Source: AV69 sp963742315 (GTDB lineage Bacteria; Verrucomicrobiota; Verrucomicrobiia; Chthoniobacterales; UBA10450). Taken from it: a DNA stretch of 64,000 nucleotides. The notes below the pieces were generated by a model. That model was not told where the DNA came from. It saw nothing but the letters and a program-made list of their open reading frames with translations, and ran no database searches. Positions 49,753-59,344 of this stretch are shown piece after piece. Numbering within the stretch: the first letter of the stretch is position 1; each line of letters begins with the position of its first letter. Location: assembly GCA_963742315.1 (NCBI GenBank), contig CAVULE010000005.1:1-64000 (forward strand), in the 5' to 3' direction. The position numbers and the translations under genes are program-made.

Positions 49753-50550
49753 ATGACAGAATGGGATGCTGCTGAGTATTCTCGCCGTTCGTCGCTACAG
49801 GAAGCGATGGGGCAGGAAGTACTCGCTCTGCTGGATCTTAACGGTTCGGAACGGATCCTTGATGTCGGCTGCGGCGACGGGAAGATCACATCACAAATCG
49901 CTTCTCGCGCTTCGAAGGGCTCGGTTGTAGGCGTCGATCCATCGCGAGACATGATTAGCTTCGCCCGGAGCCACTTCGGTCCAGCGACGCTGCCCAACCT
50001 TCGATTTGAGGTGGCGGACGCTCGCCGCCTTCCGTTCAAAAACGAGTTTGATCTCGTGGTTTCTTTCAATGCTCTGCATTGGGTTCCGGAGCAACAGACT
50101 GCCCTTAGTTCGATACGTTCGTCCCTCGTATCGGGGGCCAAGGCGCAGCTTCGCCTGGTATCGAAAGGTGCACGCAAGAGCCTGGAAAATGTAGCAGAAG
50201 AGACACGTCGAACGTCGAGATGGAAGGCTTACTTCCAGGATTTTGAGGATCCTTACCTGCATCTGACACCGGAAGAGTATGCGGCCCTGGCAGAGCGCAG
50301 CGGCTTCCGTGTTCTACATGTTTCTACCAAAGATCACTCGTGGGATTTTGGATCGCGCCTGGCATTTTCCGGTTTTAGCGCGGTTGGTTGCGTGGCATGG
50401 ACGAGCCGATTGCCAGCGGCAGAACGGGTGAACTTCATCAGCGATGTTCTTGACCGCTACCAAGACGTAGCCGGCGATCACAGCGGCGAAGAGAATACCT
50501 TCAAATTTTACCAAATGGATATCAGCTTGCTCGCAATCAGCGAGAAGTGA
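49753..50550 (+). CDS. SAM-dependent methyltransferase
   Basis: 265 residues. Class I methyltransferase fold: motif I ERILDVGCGDGKITSQIA (SAM-binding), motif II VVGVDPSRDMISFARSHF, then FEVADARRLPFKNEFDLVVS and a substrate-binding C-terminal half (YAALAERSGFRVLHVSTKDH). Closest in style to trans-aconitate/ubiquinone-type small-molecule methyltransferases. Substrate unknown. Cytosolic. Confidence 0.85.
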   Translation: MTEWDAAEYSRRSSLQEAMGQEVLALLDLNGSERILDVGCGDGKITSQIASRASKGSVVGVDPSRDMISFARSHFGPATLPNLRFEVADARRLPFKNEFDLVVSFNALHWVPEQQTALSSIRSSLVSGAKAQLRLVSKGARKSLENVAEETRRTSRWKAYFQDFEDPYLHLTPEEYAALAERSGFRVLHVSTKDHSWDFGSRLAFSGFSAVGCVAWTSRLPAAERVNFISDVLDRYQDVAGDHSGEENTFKFYQMDISLLAISEK

Positions 50551-50624
50551 GAAGTGATCAATTATAGGTTGGAAGCCAGGGATCAGAGAGCGGCGGGAAA
50601 ACCCTGTCGCAACCGCACTCGAGC

Positions 50625-51038
50625 TTAGGCTGGCGCTGTTAGGGGCGCGCTGACCGGCTCTGATGGGTCTTTCGTTAGGAGGTTCATCGCGAGTTGCAAC
50701 TCTTCGCAATCGAAGGGTTTCGCGAACATCATATCCACCTTCAACTCCTCGTAGGCCTGTATGTTCTCCTTGGTCAGATACGCCGAGAGGACAATAATCT
50801 TGCCCTCGAACTTACGCACGCGCAGCCGGCGCACCAAATCGAGTCCGTTCATGCGCGGCATGCGATGATCGGTAATGATGACATCGAAGGGTTCCTTGGC
50901 AGCGCCGATCTTCATAAGCGCCATCCAGCCATCGCAAGCGTGGGTGATTTTCGCGCCCGGACCGCCCAACAGTAGCCCAACCATCTGAGCCACGGCCGGC
51001 TCATCCTCGACCGTTAAAATGCGTAAGCGGTCTTTCAT
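50625..51038 (-). CDS. single-domain response regulator
   Basis: 137 residues from ATG 51,038, which begins the receiver domain (MKDRLRILTVEDEPAVAQMV). Phospho-acceptor Asp57 in DVIITDHRMPRMNGLDLV; acidic pair Glu11/Asp12; Thr/Ser site LSAYLTKENIQAY; Lys107 in MMFAKPFDCEEL. No output domain, so it acts by protein-protein contact, like CheY or Spo0F. It is not next to a kinase; a hybrid PAS kinase lies about 3.5 kb downstream on the other strand. Confidence 0.88.
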   Translation of the reverse strand: MKDRLRILTVEDEPAVAQMVGLLLGGPGAKITHACDGWMALMKIGAAKEPFDVIITDHRMPRMNGLDLVRRLRVRKFEGKIIVLSAYLTKENIQAYEELKVDMMFAKPFDCEELQLAMNLLTKDPSEPVSAPLTAPA

Positions 51039-51200
51039 GAACTCTGGTCTGTGAGAGAGCAAGACACAGACCACTCAAGGCGCAAAGCTCGTGAATTATT
51101 GGTTATCTGTTCACGCCGTGGACTTTGCCGCTGCGAATCGTTAGAGCGTCAAATCGCTACATCGTTAGCAACAAGGTAACGGAAAGCTACTAAATGTGAT

Positions 51201-51887
51201 TCAGTTTTCGCTCGCGCCAGTTGATGTGGCCTTAGACGAGGCGTTGTATTTTGGTTGCTGTACCTGTTTACGCACGGCGGCGAAAATCTCCCCAATCCCG
51301 CTCTGGCTAAAGTGATTGGCGATAAACGGTGGAATAAGTCCCCCCGTGTCGGTATAGACCGAATAAGTAGCACGAGTTCTGGCGCCGCCGCTCGGTTCGA
51401 GCAACCAAGACCCCTGGCAGAACTCAACACGGACAACGCCCGGCTTCTTTGCCGGACCCAGTGCGTTCGCCGCTTCCCAGCGGTTCGAATAGACAAGTCC
51501 AGCGACGCCTGGCCAGGAGGTTTTGTAAGTACGCAGCGTGAAATCCCGATCACTACAAATCTTGGGCGAAATTCGCTGGTAGCTCAGAAGCGAATCGCTT
51601 TCGCGCCTGAGGAGTCTGCACTCTGCCATATAAGGCATGAAACTCGGATAAGCATCGACATCCTCGATGACCTCGCAGACCGCACGGCTGGGCGCAGCGA
51701 TTTCGCCCACAGCTCTGAATTCCTTCAAGAGAGACCCGGAATGGGGTCGGGTATAAATCGTGACCCCGTCACGCTCGGTCGCTAACTTCCAGCCATCATT
51801 GGCATCGGCGGCTTTGGCAAGCTCGGCCGTGAAGCAAACGATCGAGACAAGAACGAAAAGGAACATCGGAACAATTCGTTCTTTCAT
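51201..51887 (-). CDS. secreted START/SRPBCC-domain protein
   Basis: 228 residues, ATG 51,887. Signal peptide (IVPMFLFVLVSIVCFTAELA). Residues about 30-205 form a START/polyketide-cyclase-like domain: DGVTIYTRPHSGSLLKEFRA, VCEVIEDVDAYPSFMPYMAE, SYQRISPKICSDRDFTLRTY, ATYSVYTDTGGLIPPFIANH, with the typical lipid-pocket signature. It probably binds a lipid or hydrophobic ligand in the periplasm. Short Ser/Thr tail. Single gene. Confidence 0.85.
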   Translation of the reverse strand: MKERIVPMFLFVLVSIVCFTAELAKAADANDGWKLATERDGVTIYTRPHSGSLLKEFRAVGEIAAPSRAVCEVIEDVDAYPSFMPYMAECRLLRRESDSLLSYQRISPKICSDRDFTLRTYKTSWPGVAGLVYSNRWEAANALGPAKKPGVVRVEFCQGSWLLEPSGGARTRATYSVYTDTGGLIPPFIANHFSQSGIGEIFAAVRKQVQQPKYNASSKATSTGASEN

Positions 51888-52018
51888 TAAACTCCAGTAA
51901 TTCTTAGCGAAGTATCCGCATGAGTCACTTTAATTTAGCGAAGAGAAAAGTCAGAAGTCAGAGATCAGAGATAATGACGTCGGTCGGAAAGCATCGGACT
52001 TGAACAGGCGCGCGAATT

Positions 52019-53875
52019 TTAGGTCCGGGGAAACCGTTCGTTCAGCAACGCGACCAGCCGTGGGTAGCGCGGATGATTTCGGAGCCCATCGAGATCGGAG
52101 TCGTTTTCGATCCAGTCTTTCCAGAACTGTCGGTCGCTGCTGCGAATGACTCGATCGAGCAGGTCAAAAGCCGCGTCGAATTCTCCCAGGCGACAATTAA
52201 CGCACGCGATATTGTATACGCAGATCGGGTCTTCCTCCTCGATGGCCTGAGCTCGCGTTGTCCACTCTTTCGCCCGTTCCTTTTCACCTAGCTCCAGCAG
52301 CGCGAGCGCGCCAGCAATCGCCGGTCGAGGATCTTCGGGATGCAAGACAAGCTCACGTTCCGCTAGCTCGACCGTTTTGCGCGCGGCGGCTTTGGTTTCG
52401 CTGTCGCGCCCCAGCGAGCGGTACATCTGAATGAGTAAACCCTGAGGCTGCAAGGCGACCGGATTAATCTCGGCGGCGCGCTCCAACAGCTCAACTGCAC
52501 GCGGGATTTTCCCCTGCATGAAAGCGGGACGCGCATAAAGAAAGTGAACTTCAAAGGAATTCGGGTCGAGCGTCAGCGCCCGCTCGAACTCGGCGTTCGC
52601 TTCATCGAATTTGCGGGCCGCGGCAAGTGCGACTCCCCGTGCGGTATGCGCTTCGGCAAGCTTGTTATCCAGCGTCAGCGCCTTGGCCGCGGTCTCGAGA
52701 ATGCCCTCCAGCGAAACATCGACCTGATAGACCATGTAAAGCCATGAATCACAGTGTGCGATGCCCGCGTAGGCGCGCGCGTAATTCGGATCGAGCTCGA
52801 TCGCTTTCGCAAACATCCGACGCGCGAGCTCGAAGTAACGTTTGGAATAGCGAATTTGAAAATCGCGGCCGCGCAAGTAGAACGTGTAAGCTTCTACGTT
52901 TTCGGTTGGGGCTTGTTCGATCGACTTCTTTTCCCGTGGCAGCAATTTCACTTTTAGCTGCTCGACAATGGCGTGGGTGATCTCGTCCTGGATTGCGAAA
53001 ATGTCGGTGAGATCGCGATCGAAACGTTCCGCCCAAATGTGAGTACCGTCGTTGCTGTTGACGAGCTGGCCGGTAACGCGCACACGGGCGCCGGCTTTGC
53101 GCACGCTGCCTTCAAGGATGAAATTGGCGCCAAGTTCTTTGCCGACAGTCTGCGCTTTCACGGCCTTGCCCTTGTAGGTGAAGGAGGGGTTGCGCGCGAT
53201 GACTGACAGCCCCGAAATTTTGGAGAGGTCAGTGATAATGTCCTCGGTGATCCCGTCGCTGAAGTATTCCTGCTCGGGATCGCCACTCATGTTGGTGAAC
53301 GGCAAAACGGCGATTGATGGTTTCTCTTGTTTTTTCGAAGGCATCGCGTCCGACTCTGGTTCTTCCAGGAGAACATGGTAAACGCGGATCGGCTTCTCAA
53401 TGTTCTTTAGTTGCTGTTCGCCGCGGTCTTCGAAGATCAGGTCAAGACGGTTTCCGACTTGATCGCGCACCGATTGGGAGACGGCTATGCCCCCGGGCGC
53501 GGCCACGCTCTCCAGCCGCGCCGCCACATTCACTCCATCGCCGTAGATGTCGTCGCCTTCGACAATGACATCGCCGAGATTTACGCCGACGCGAAACTGA
53601 ATGCTACGATCATCCCGCATTGAGGCCGTACGTGTTTGCATTGCGCGCTGGAGCCCGACCGCACAGGCGACAGCGCTGACAACACTCGGAAATTCCGCGA
53701 GAAATCCATCGCCGGTGAGTTTTACGATGCGGCCCTGGTACTCGGCGATTTTGCCCTCAACGATTTCGCAACGGACTTCTTTCAATTGCGCAAGCGTTCC
53801 GGCTTCATCGCGTCCCATCAACCGGCTGTAACCGACGACGTCGGCTGCGAGAATCGCGGTGAGGCGACGTTCCAT
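52019..53875 (-). CDS. class III adenylate/guanylate cyclase with TolB-like and TPR domains
   Basis: 618 residues from the ATG at 53,875 (ATG 53,911 would add 12). N-terminal CHD cyclase domain: MERRLTAILAADVVGYSRLM, with metal aspartates in AADVVG and LTGDGFLAEF, then RVGVNLGDVIVEGDDIYGDG and VNVAARLESVAAPGGIAVS. A TolB/FlgO-like middle (SIAVLPFTNMSGDPEQEYFS, DGITEDIITDLSKISGLSVI, LEGSVRKAGARVRVTGQLVN). Then a TPR superhelix from about residue 350 (ALTLDPNSFEVHFLYARPAF and similar). Produces cAMP or cGMP; the TPR part probably senses or recruits partners. Cytosolic or loosely membrane-associated. The substrate-specifying residues are not resolved here. Confidence 0.88.
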   Translation of the reverse strand: MERRLTAILAADVVGYSRLMGRDEAGTLAQLKEVRCEIVEGKIAEYQGRIVKLTGDGFLAEFPSVVSAVACAVGLQRAMQTRTASMRDDRSIQFRVGVNLGDVIVEGDDIYGDGVNVAARLESVAAPGGIAVSQSVRDQVGNRLDLIFEDRGEQQLKNIEKPIRVYHVLLEEPESDAMPSKKQEKPSIAVLPFTNMSGDPEQEYFSDGITEDIITDLSKISGLSVIARNPSFTYKGKAVKAQTVGKELGANFILEGSVRKAGARVRVTGQLVNSNDGTHIWAERFDRDLTDIFAIQDEITHAIVEQLKVKLLPREKKSIEQAPTENVEAYTFYLRGRDFQIRYSKRYFELARRMFAKAIELDPNYARAYAGIAHCDSWLYMVYQVDVSLEGILETAAKALTLDNKLAEAHTARGVALAAARKFDEANAEFERALTLDPNSFEVHFLYARPAFMQGKIPRAVELLERAAEINPVALQPQGLLIQMYRSLGRDSETKAAARKTVELAERELVLHPEDPRPAIAGALALLELGEKERAKEWTTRAQAIEEEDPICVYNIACVNCRLGEFDAAFDLLDRVIRSSDRQFWKDWIENDSDLDGLRNHPRYPRLVALLNERFPRT

Positions 53876-54096
53876 GTAGCTCAGAATACGCTCCTGAAAC
53901 GGATCAAACAAGCGGGGGCCAATAGGGCAGAGGTGAGAAATGAGAAGTAGGACTTCGGCGCCATGAATCGTTCCGACTACGTCAGGACTAGGGCGCGATA
54001 GGTAAATCGTTACATTGTTAGTAGCAGAGGGGAGGTCGGCGGTCAGCCAGGTTTCCCGTTGTCACCAAGAATGGCAGATGGTTGTCTCCTTCAAAC

Positions 54097-54447
54097 ATGG
54101 CCAGAGAATTTAAAGCGGTGCACCCGCCACCTTTACCTGTCCGGAAACGCTTCCCCTGGATTCTCTACTGGATCGTTCTCGTTCTCATCGTTCTGGTCGC
54201 GCTTGCGCCGGTGGGATCCGTGGTGGCGTGTGGCCTAATCGCTAACGCATACGGTTGCCGCGTGGATGAAGGATCGGTGCATTCTTGCGTGATTAATGGG
54301 AAAGACTATGGCCAGCTGCTTTATACTCTTGGGGTGATGGGTTGGCTGATGTTGGTGACGCTGCCAGCCGGAGCATTCGCATTCGTTCTTTGGCTGATTG
54401 TTCTTATCTCTCATCGAGCAAAATGGCGAAGGCGCGCCGCGAGCTAA
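54097..54447 (+). CDS. two-TM membrane protein
   Basis: 116 residues from ATG 54,097. A Pro-rich N-terminus (HPPPLPVRKRFPWILYWIVL) leads to TM1 (WIVLVLIVLVALAPVGSVVA); a loop with two cysteines (ANAYGCRVDEGSVHSCVING) is probably periplasmic and disulfide-linked; TM2 (GVMGWLMLVTLPAGAFAFVL) continues to about LWLIVLIS. No family recognised. Confidence 0.65.
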   Translation: MAREFKAVHPPPLPVRKRFPWILYWIVLVLIVLVALAPVGSVVACGLIANAYGCRVDEGSVHSCVINGKDYGQLLYTLGVMGWLMLVTLPAGAFAFVLWLIVLISHRAKWRRRAAS

Positions 54448-54571
54448 CGGGAAGGTGGGACGTGGGCGCGGGAAAACGCGAGACATTTTCGCGCCCGACG
54501 CGATCTCCATGCGCATAAGAAGGGGAGAGGCATCTAGATTATGATGCCATCCGATTAGACGATGAGGGCCC

Positions 54572-56137
54572 ATGAGTTCAAAATCCACTTTTATCCCGGC
54601 TGAGCTTTTGTACGAGGCGATCGTCGATTCGTCGGATGACGGCATTGTCAGCAAAGATCTTCATGGCACGATTATGAGCTGGAATAAGGGAGCAGAGCGA
54701 ATCTTTGGTTATTCAGCCGAGGAGATAATCGGCCAATCGATTGCCAAGCTGTTGCCGCCAGATCGCCCGAATGAAGAAGCACAAATTCTGGCCCGGCTGC
54801 AACGGGGCGAACGAATAGAACATTTCGAAACCCGTCGCCAGCGCAAGGATGGGAGGATAATCGATGTTTCCCTGACCATTTCGCCGATCCGGAACTCCGA
54901 GGGCGTGATCGTAGGCGCATCGAAAATCGCCCGCGATATTACAGACCAAAAGGCAGCATTACGCAAATTGGCGGAGACGCACGAGCAGCTGCGGCGCGCT
55001 GACCAGTTCAAATCGGAATTCCTGACAACACTCTCACACGAGTTGCGTACGCCGCTGAATGCCATTCTCGGGTGGGTGCAAATTCTAAAGGATGGCGCCA
55101 CAACAGAAGATATCGTGCAGGGCATCCCGATCATTGAGCGCAACGTGCGGGTCCAGTCGCAAATGATCGAAGATCTGCTCGATATGAGCCGAATCGAGGC
55201 AGGAAAAGTAAGTTTAGACGTCCAGCGGGTCGACCTCGCTGCGGTCGTGGCTGCCGGCATTGAAACTGTTCGCCCGGCCGCTAACGCCAAGGAGATCCGC
55301 CTGACCTCAGCCTTTGCCAGCGTAAACGGGATCATAATGGGGGATAAGGATCGGCTGCAACAGATCGTCTGGAATCTACTTACGAATGCCGTGAAGTTCA
55401 CGCCGAAGAAGGGCCGTATCCATGTCGTGATCCAGCGGATCGATTCTCACGTAGCAATCGACGTGACCGATACCGGCCAAGGCATCGCACCGGAGTTTCT
55501 GGGGCAAGTCTTTGATCGCTTCAGGCAGGCGGACGCCACCACGACGCGCCGTCATGGAGGCTTGGGTTTGGGTTTATCTATCGTGAAACATCTGACTGAG
55601 CTGCATGGCGGAAGTGTCCAAGTATCAAGCCAGGGACCGGGCCGCGGTGCCACCTTTACGGTTAGTCTCCCATTGCAGCCGGTTCGCCACGAGCCCGAAG
55701 CAGAAGCCGAGTCACGACGCAACGCGGCGGCGGATGAAGCGGCCGCCGCGGTCGACCTCCACAGGATCAAGGTATTGGTAATCGATGACGAGGATGATTC
55801 CGTTCACACCATCAAGCGCATTCTGGAGCGACATGGAGCAGAAGTGCGCGGAGCCTACTCGATGGAGGAAGGGCTCCGGGAGTTTACGCAGTTCGCTCCG
55901 AACGTGGTTCTAAGCGACATCGGAATGCCGGAGCACGACGGTTACGAGCTTATCACCCGTTTGCGCGCGCTGCCGGGTGGGCGGACCGTGCCCGCGGTTG
56001 CGTTGACCGCGCTCGCCCGGAGCGAAGACCGCACCCGTGCCCTTCGCGCAGGCTTTCAACTGCATGTGGCTAAGCCGGTCGATTTCACCGAGCTTGTCGC
56101 GGTCGTGCAGAATCTGGCCGCGCTTCGGGGCAGATAG
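54572..56137 (+). CDS. PAS-domain hybrid histidine kinase
   Basis: 521 residues. Residues about 10-125 form a PAS domain (ELLYEAIVDSSDDGIVSKDL, NKGAERIFGYSAEEIIGQSI). HisKA with phospho-accepting His156 in LTTLSHELRTPLNAILGW. HATPase_c with N-box NLLTNAVKFTP and G-boxes DTGQGI and GGLGLGLSIVKH. Then a receiver domain from about 402 (IKVLVIDDEDDSVHTIKRIL) with Asp449 in VVLSDIGMPEHDG and a conserved lysine in HVAKPVDF. No TM helix, so a cytosolic sensor. The phosphorelay target is unknown; the single-domain receiver at 50,625 is the nearest candidate (inference). Confidence 0.9.
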   Translation: MSSKSTFIPAELLYEAIVDSSDDGIVSKDLHGTIMSWNKGAERIFGYSAEEIIGQSIAKLLPPDRPNEEAQILARLQRGERIEHFETRRQRKDGRIIDVSLTISPIRNSEGVIVGASKIARDITDQKAALRKLAETHEQLRRADQFKSEFLTTLSHELRTPLNAILGWVQILKDGATTEDIVQGIPIIERNVRVQSQMIEDLLDMSRIEAGKVSLDVQRVDLAAVVAAGIETVRPAANAKEIRLTSAFASVNGIIMGDKDRLQQIVWNLLTNAVKFTPKKGRIHVVIQRIDSHVAIDVTDTGQGIAPEFLGQVFDRFRQADATTTRRHGGLGLGLSIVKHLTELHGGSVQVSSQGPGRGATFTVSLPLQPVRHEPEAEAESRRNAAADEAAAAVDLHRIKVLVIDDEDDSVHTIKRILERHGAEVRGAYSMEEGLREFTQFAPNVVLSDIGMPEHDGYELITRLRALPGGRTVPAVALTALARSEDRTRALRAGFQLHVAKPVDFTELVAVVQNLAALRGR

Positions 56138-56146
56138 ATCGCTGAA

Positions 56147-56917
56147 TCAACCGCGTAATAGCGACCGGGCGGTCGGTGATAGCCTTAATACTTCCGGCGC
56201 TCTTTCGAGAAAGCGCGTCAGCGGGGTCGAGACTTCGCTACGCCATCGTTCCGATCGCGAGAGAACGGCCAGATAATTTTCGTAGGCCGCCGAATCCGGA
56301 AAGGTCGAGAACCAGACAAACACATTTTCGCCCACGCGCACTGGCAACGCCGGGAAAGTATTCTTGCTATTTTCCGTCACGAAACAGGCAGAGATTGTCG
56401 CGTCCAAGCTTTCGATTACCGGCCGGAGGGTGTGCTCGAAGAAGTGGATGAAGTCTGGTGCGACCGGACCTGCGAAATAATAAATCGTCGCAACGACGAG
56501 GCTCGTCGGTATTTCATCCGCTCCGACGGGAGCTCTCTTTAAATTTTCAAGCGAGAATCCGGATGTCGGAAATGCTGGACGGAGCAACAGAACGTTGTCG
56601 GAATCAATCATCGTAGCATTGGCAGCTTCGCGGTGCGCTTTCCAGACTGGGCCGCTGTAAAAATCATTCAGTGCCTTTGCACGCGAGCTCATATCAGGGA
56701 AACCTCTGAGCCAAACGAAGCGATCTTGATGATCGAGGTCTCGAAATTGACCGATGATTTTTATCCCCACTTCCTCCTGGGTTTCGACAAATTCGCGATC
56801 AAAGAGATCAATCAAGACATCACGTTTCCCAGAGTGAAGAGTATATTGTCTCAACTCGACGACGGGACAGCAGGGTGGCGAAGATCCTGCTTGTTTTTCG
56901 TCAACCGGTTCGGTCAT
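56147..56917 (-). CDS. NIPSNAP-family protein
   Basis: 256 residues from ATG 56,917 (ATG 56,932 would add five). Two ferredoxin-like modules: VVELRQYTLHSGKRDVLIDL, with FDREFVETQEEVGIKIIGQF and LVWLRGFPD-like FVWLRGFPDMSSRAKALNDF, typical of NIPSNAP; a second module from about residue 140 (IYYFAGPVAPDFIHFFEHTL). Bacterial members have unknown small-molecule or regulatory roles. Cytosolic. The start region overlaps the 5' region of the opposite-strand frame at 56,916. Confidence 0.85.
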   Translation of the reverse strand: MTEPVDEKQAGSSPPCCPVVELRQYTLHSGKRDVLIDLFDREFVETQEEVGIKIIGQFRDLDHQDRFVWLRGFPDMSSRAKALNDFYSGPVWKAHREAANATMIDSDNVLLLRPAFPTSGFSLENLKRAPVGADEIPTSLVVATIYYFAGPVAPDFIHFFEHTLRPVIESLDATISACFVTENSKNTFPALPVRVGENVFVWFSTFPDSAAYENYLAVLSRSERWRSEVSTPLTRFLERAPEVLRLSPTARSLLRG

Positions 56918-57078
56918 GGCTGACTCAAGCACGGTTAGCGTGCGTGACCAGAGATCAGAAGTCGAGAACAGGGGGACGGGAGCAGAGATTAAAGATGCGA
57001 CAGCGTTCGAGCAAATCCCTCCTTTGGCTGAGGTGATTCCGATGCACTTGGCTGTAGCGTCCCATGATTCGATAGCTA

Positions 57079-57548
57079 ATGATGCTGACTCGTTTTTTAC
57101 TTCCCTTGCTTGCTTACTCTTTGCGAGCGTAGCCGGGGCGCAATCCTGGCATGACGATTCTCGCTACGTCTCGCTAGGGCCAAGGACCGGGTATTACCTA
57201 GTGCGACCCGGTTCCCACCTTAGCCGGCAATTGGGATTGGAAGGCGCACCGATCAGCGATACAGCCGATCCTTTTCGTCACGGCTACGGTGCCGATGCGT
57301 TGGCCTTTCAGTTTGATCGCGCCGGCCGACTGCTGCGAGCCCCTGCATACATCGTGCAGGCGCAACCGAACAACTTCTATACTTCCCGTTTGGGTATCTT
57401 TATCCGCGGTAAAAGCACGGCCGCAGAAGTACAATCCATCTTTGGTAGTTTCCGCAGAGTAGAACAGCGACGCGACGGATTCATTGGCTACTACGAGATC
57501 GAAGTTTATAATCCTTTGGAGGATCACTTGGGCCGGGGTGGAAGGTAG
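57079..57548 (+). CDS. secreted protein with a frameshifted signal peptide
   Basis: The mature sequence begins AQSWHDDSRYVSLGPRTGYY and continues LGLEGAPISDTADPFRHGYG, then FDRAGRLLRAPAYIVQAQPN and VQSIFGSFRRVEQRRDGFIG. A signal peptide would be expected. Frame 57,079 gives MMLTRFLLPLLAYS and is then closed by TAG, whereas the mature frame gives SLACLLFASVAGAQS. The two join if one base is missing near 57,107. In-frame starts further upstream (57,042 or 56,916) give no signal peptide. No family recognised. Confidence 0.55.
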
Positions 57549-57596
57549 GTGCCTTCCGTTTACCGCCCACGTCTCACGAATCACTAATCACTGCCA

Positions 57597-59177
57597 TTAG
57601 GCGGGGCGTTGGAGGCGGGCTTCGGCCAGATCGATATCACGTTGGATACGACGCAAGGCCTGGTCGTTGATGGCCTCTTCGTTGCGCAAGGTGAGGACGG
57701 TGTCGCGTTCGGTTTGCAACGCTTCCCGCGCCAGTTCCTCAAAGTCCTCTGAAAACAAGCGCTTGACGCTTTCTGCATGCGGACCTTCACGGCGCAGTTC
57801 CCGGATACGGTCGTTGTATTCGGTACGAAGGCGTTCCACCGTCTCGTGCCGGGCGCGATGGGAAGATTCGATTGCTGCGAGGCGAGCCAGGGCTGCTTCG
57901 TTAGCTTTCAAACGCGCCAATCTCTCTTCTTTTTCTGTGACATGATCGTCCACAACTCCCAGCCAGCGAACCAACGGGGTAAGCGAGAGTCCTTGCAGAA
58001 CGAGGGTTGCGAATATGACACAGAAGGTGAGCAAGAGGATGAGGTTGCGCCCGGGGAATGGTTCGCCGTTGGGGAGCAAAAACGGAATTGCGAGCGCGCC
58101 AGCAAGCGAATCCGCCCCGCGCATCCCGATCCATGCAATCAAAGCGGTGTGTTGCCAGGGAACTCGGTTTTTCCGGCGGGCCTTTCGGCTAAATAGCCGT
58201 GGCAAATAGTTAGCACCAAACATCCACACAAAACGAACCAGAACGATGACCAAAACAATTACGATCGCCAGCTCGACCACCCGCGTCGCCATACCCGGAG
58301 CGAGGGCGTTCATGACCTGCGGCAGTTGCAAGCCGATGAGCATGAAAAGGACACCGTTCAAAATGAACGTGACCATTTCCCAAACCGGCATCGTCTGTAG
58401 TCGCGTGCGCCCACTCAAAATACGCGGCGCGCGCCAGCCATAAAATATACCCGCGATTACAACCGCGAGGATGCCGGACACATGCAGCCTTTCACCGGTG
58501 AAATAGGCGACGTAAGGAGTAAGGAGAGAGAACATGGTCTGGACCGGCGGATCGTCCAAACGCTTTTGCACTTGCGTGGCGAGCCAGCCGATGGCAAGAC
58601 CAACACACACTCCGCCCGTGGCCACGAGCAGGAACTGCAAGCTCGCCTGCGCCAGCGAAAAGGCGCCAGTCATGACCGCGGCGACAGCGAAACGGAAGGA
58701 GATAAAGGAAGTGGCGTCATTGATCAGGCTTTCGCCTTCGAGAATAACAACAATCCTGCGAGGCACGCGCAAATGTTGAGTGACCGCGAGCGCCGCCACC
58801 GCGTCCGGTGGCGAAATAAGTGCGCCAAAGACAAAGCCGACCGCCAAAGGCAGTCCGACCAGGTAGTGCAACAAGTAAGCCGTAGCCGTCATCGTTAACA
58901 AAACCAAAACGATGGCGAGCGGGAGAATTTGACGAAGGTTCGCCCGAAAATCTCGCCAGGAGGTAAAGACAGCCGCGGGATAAAGCAGTGGCGGAAGAAA
59001 TAAGTTAAACACCACCTGCGGATCGAGCTGAATCGCAGGAAGACCGGGGACAAGCGCGAGACCGACACCACCAATGGTAAGGAGGATGGGATAGGGGACC
59101 CGGATTCTCCTCGCTACGATCGCCAGGAGCGCGACGGCGACGAGACAGATGAGGAATAATTCGGTTTTGCCTACCAT
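57597..59177 (-). CDS. CPA1-type sodium/proton antiporter
   Basis: 526 residues, ATG 59,177. Twelve to thirteen TM helices with the CPA1 signatures LFLPPLLYPAAVFTSWRDFR, FGALISPPDAVAALAVTQ (catalytic aspartate region) and VILEGESLINDATSFISFRF. From about residue 410 a long cytosolic tail with coiled-coil helices (ERLARLKANEAALARLAAIE and following). Exchanges Na+ or K+ for protons and helps control pH and salt. The tail resembles the regulatory end of NhaP-type proteins. Starts near a GNAT gene on the opposite strand. Confidence 0.88.
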   Translation of the reverse strand: MVGKTELFLICLVAVALLAIVARRIRVPYPILLTIGGVGLALVPGLPAIQLDPQVVFNLFLPPLLYPAAVFTSWRDFRANLRQILPLAIVLVLLTMTATAYLLHYLVGLPLAVGFVFGALISPPDAVAALAVTQHLRVPRRIVVILEGESLINDATSFISFRFAVAAVMTGAFSLAQASLQFLLVATGGVCVGLAIGWLATQVQKRLDDPPVQTMFSLLTPYVAYFTGERLHVSGILAVVIAGIFYGWRAPRILSGRTRLQTMPVWEMVTFILNGVLFMLIGLQLPQVMNALAPGMATRVVELAIVIVLVIVLVRFVWMFGANYLPRLFSRKARRKNRVPWQHTALIAWIGMRGADSLAGALAIPFLLPNGEPFPGRNLILLLTFCVIFATLVLQGLSLTPLVRWLGVVDDHVTEKEERLARLKANEAALARLAAIESSHRARHETVERLRTEYNDRIRELRREGPHAESVKRLFSEDFEELAREALQTERDTVLTLRNEEAINDQALRRIQRDIDLAEARLQRPA

Positions 59178-59344
59178 ACGTTCGACGGCGCGGCAGATTC
59201 GCTGGAATTAGATCGTCCGTCCAGATCAGAGTCCGAGCCGGACTGGCGTTAAATGACGAAGAAGCGACAAGACCTAGGAATGCGGCACGACAAGAAAGCT
59301 GAAATCAAAAACGCTCGATGCATGATAACGTTGCTAGCGCCTAC

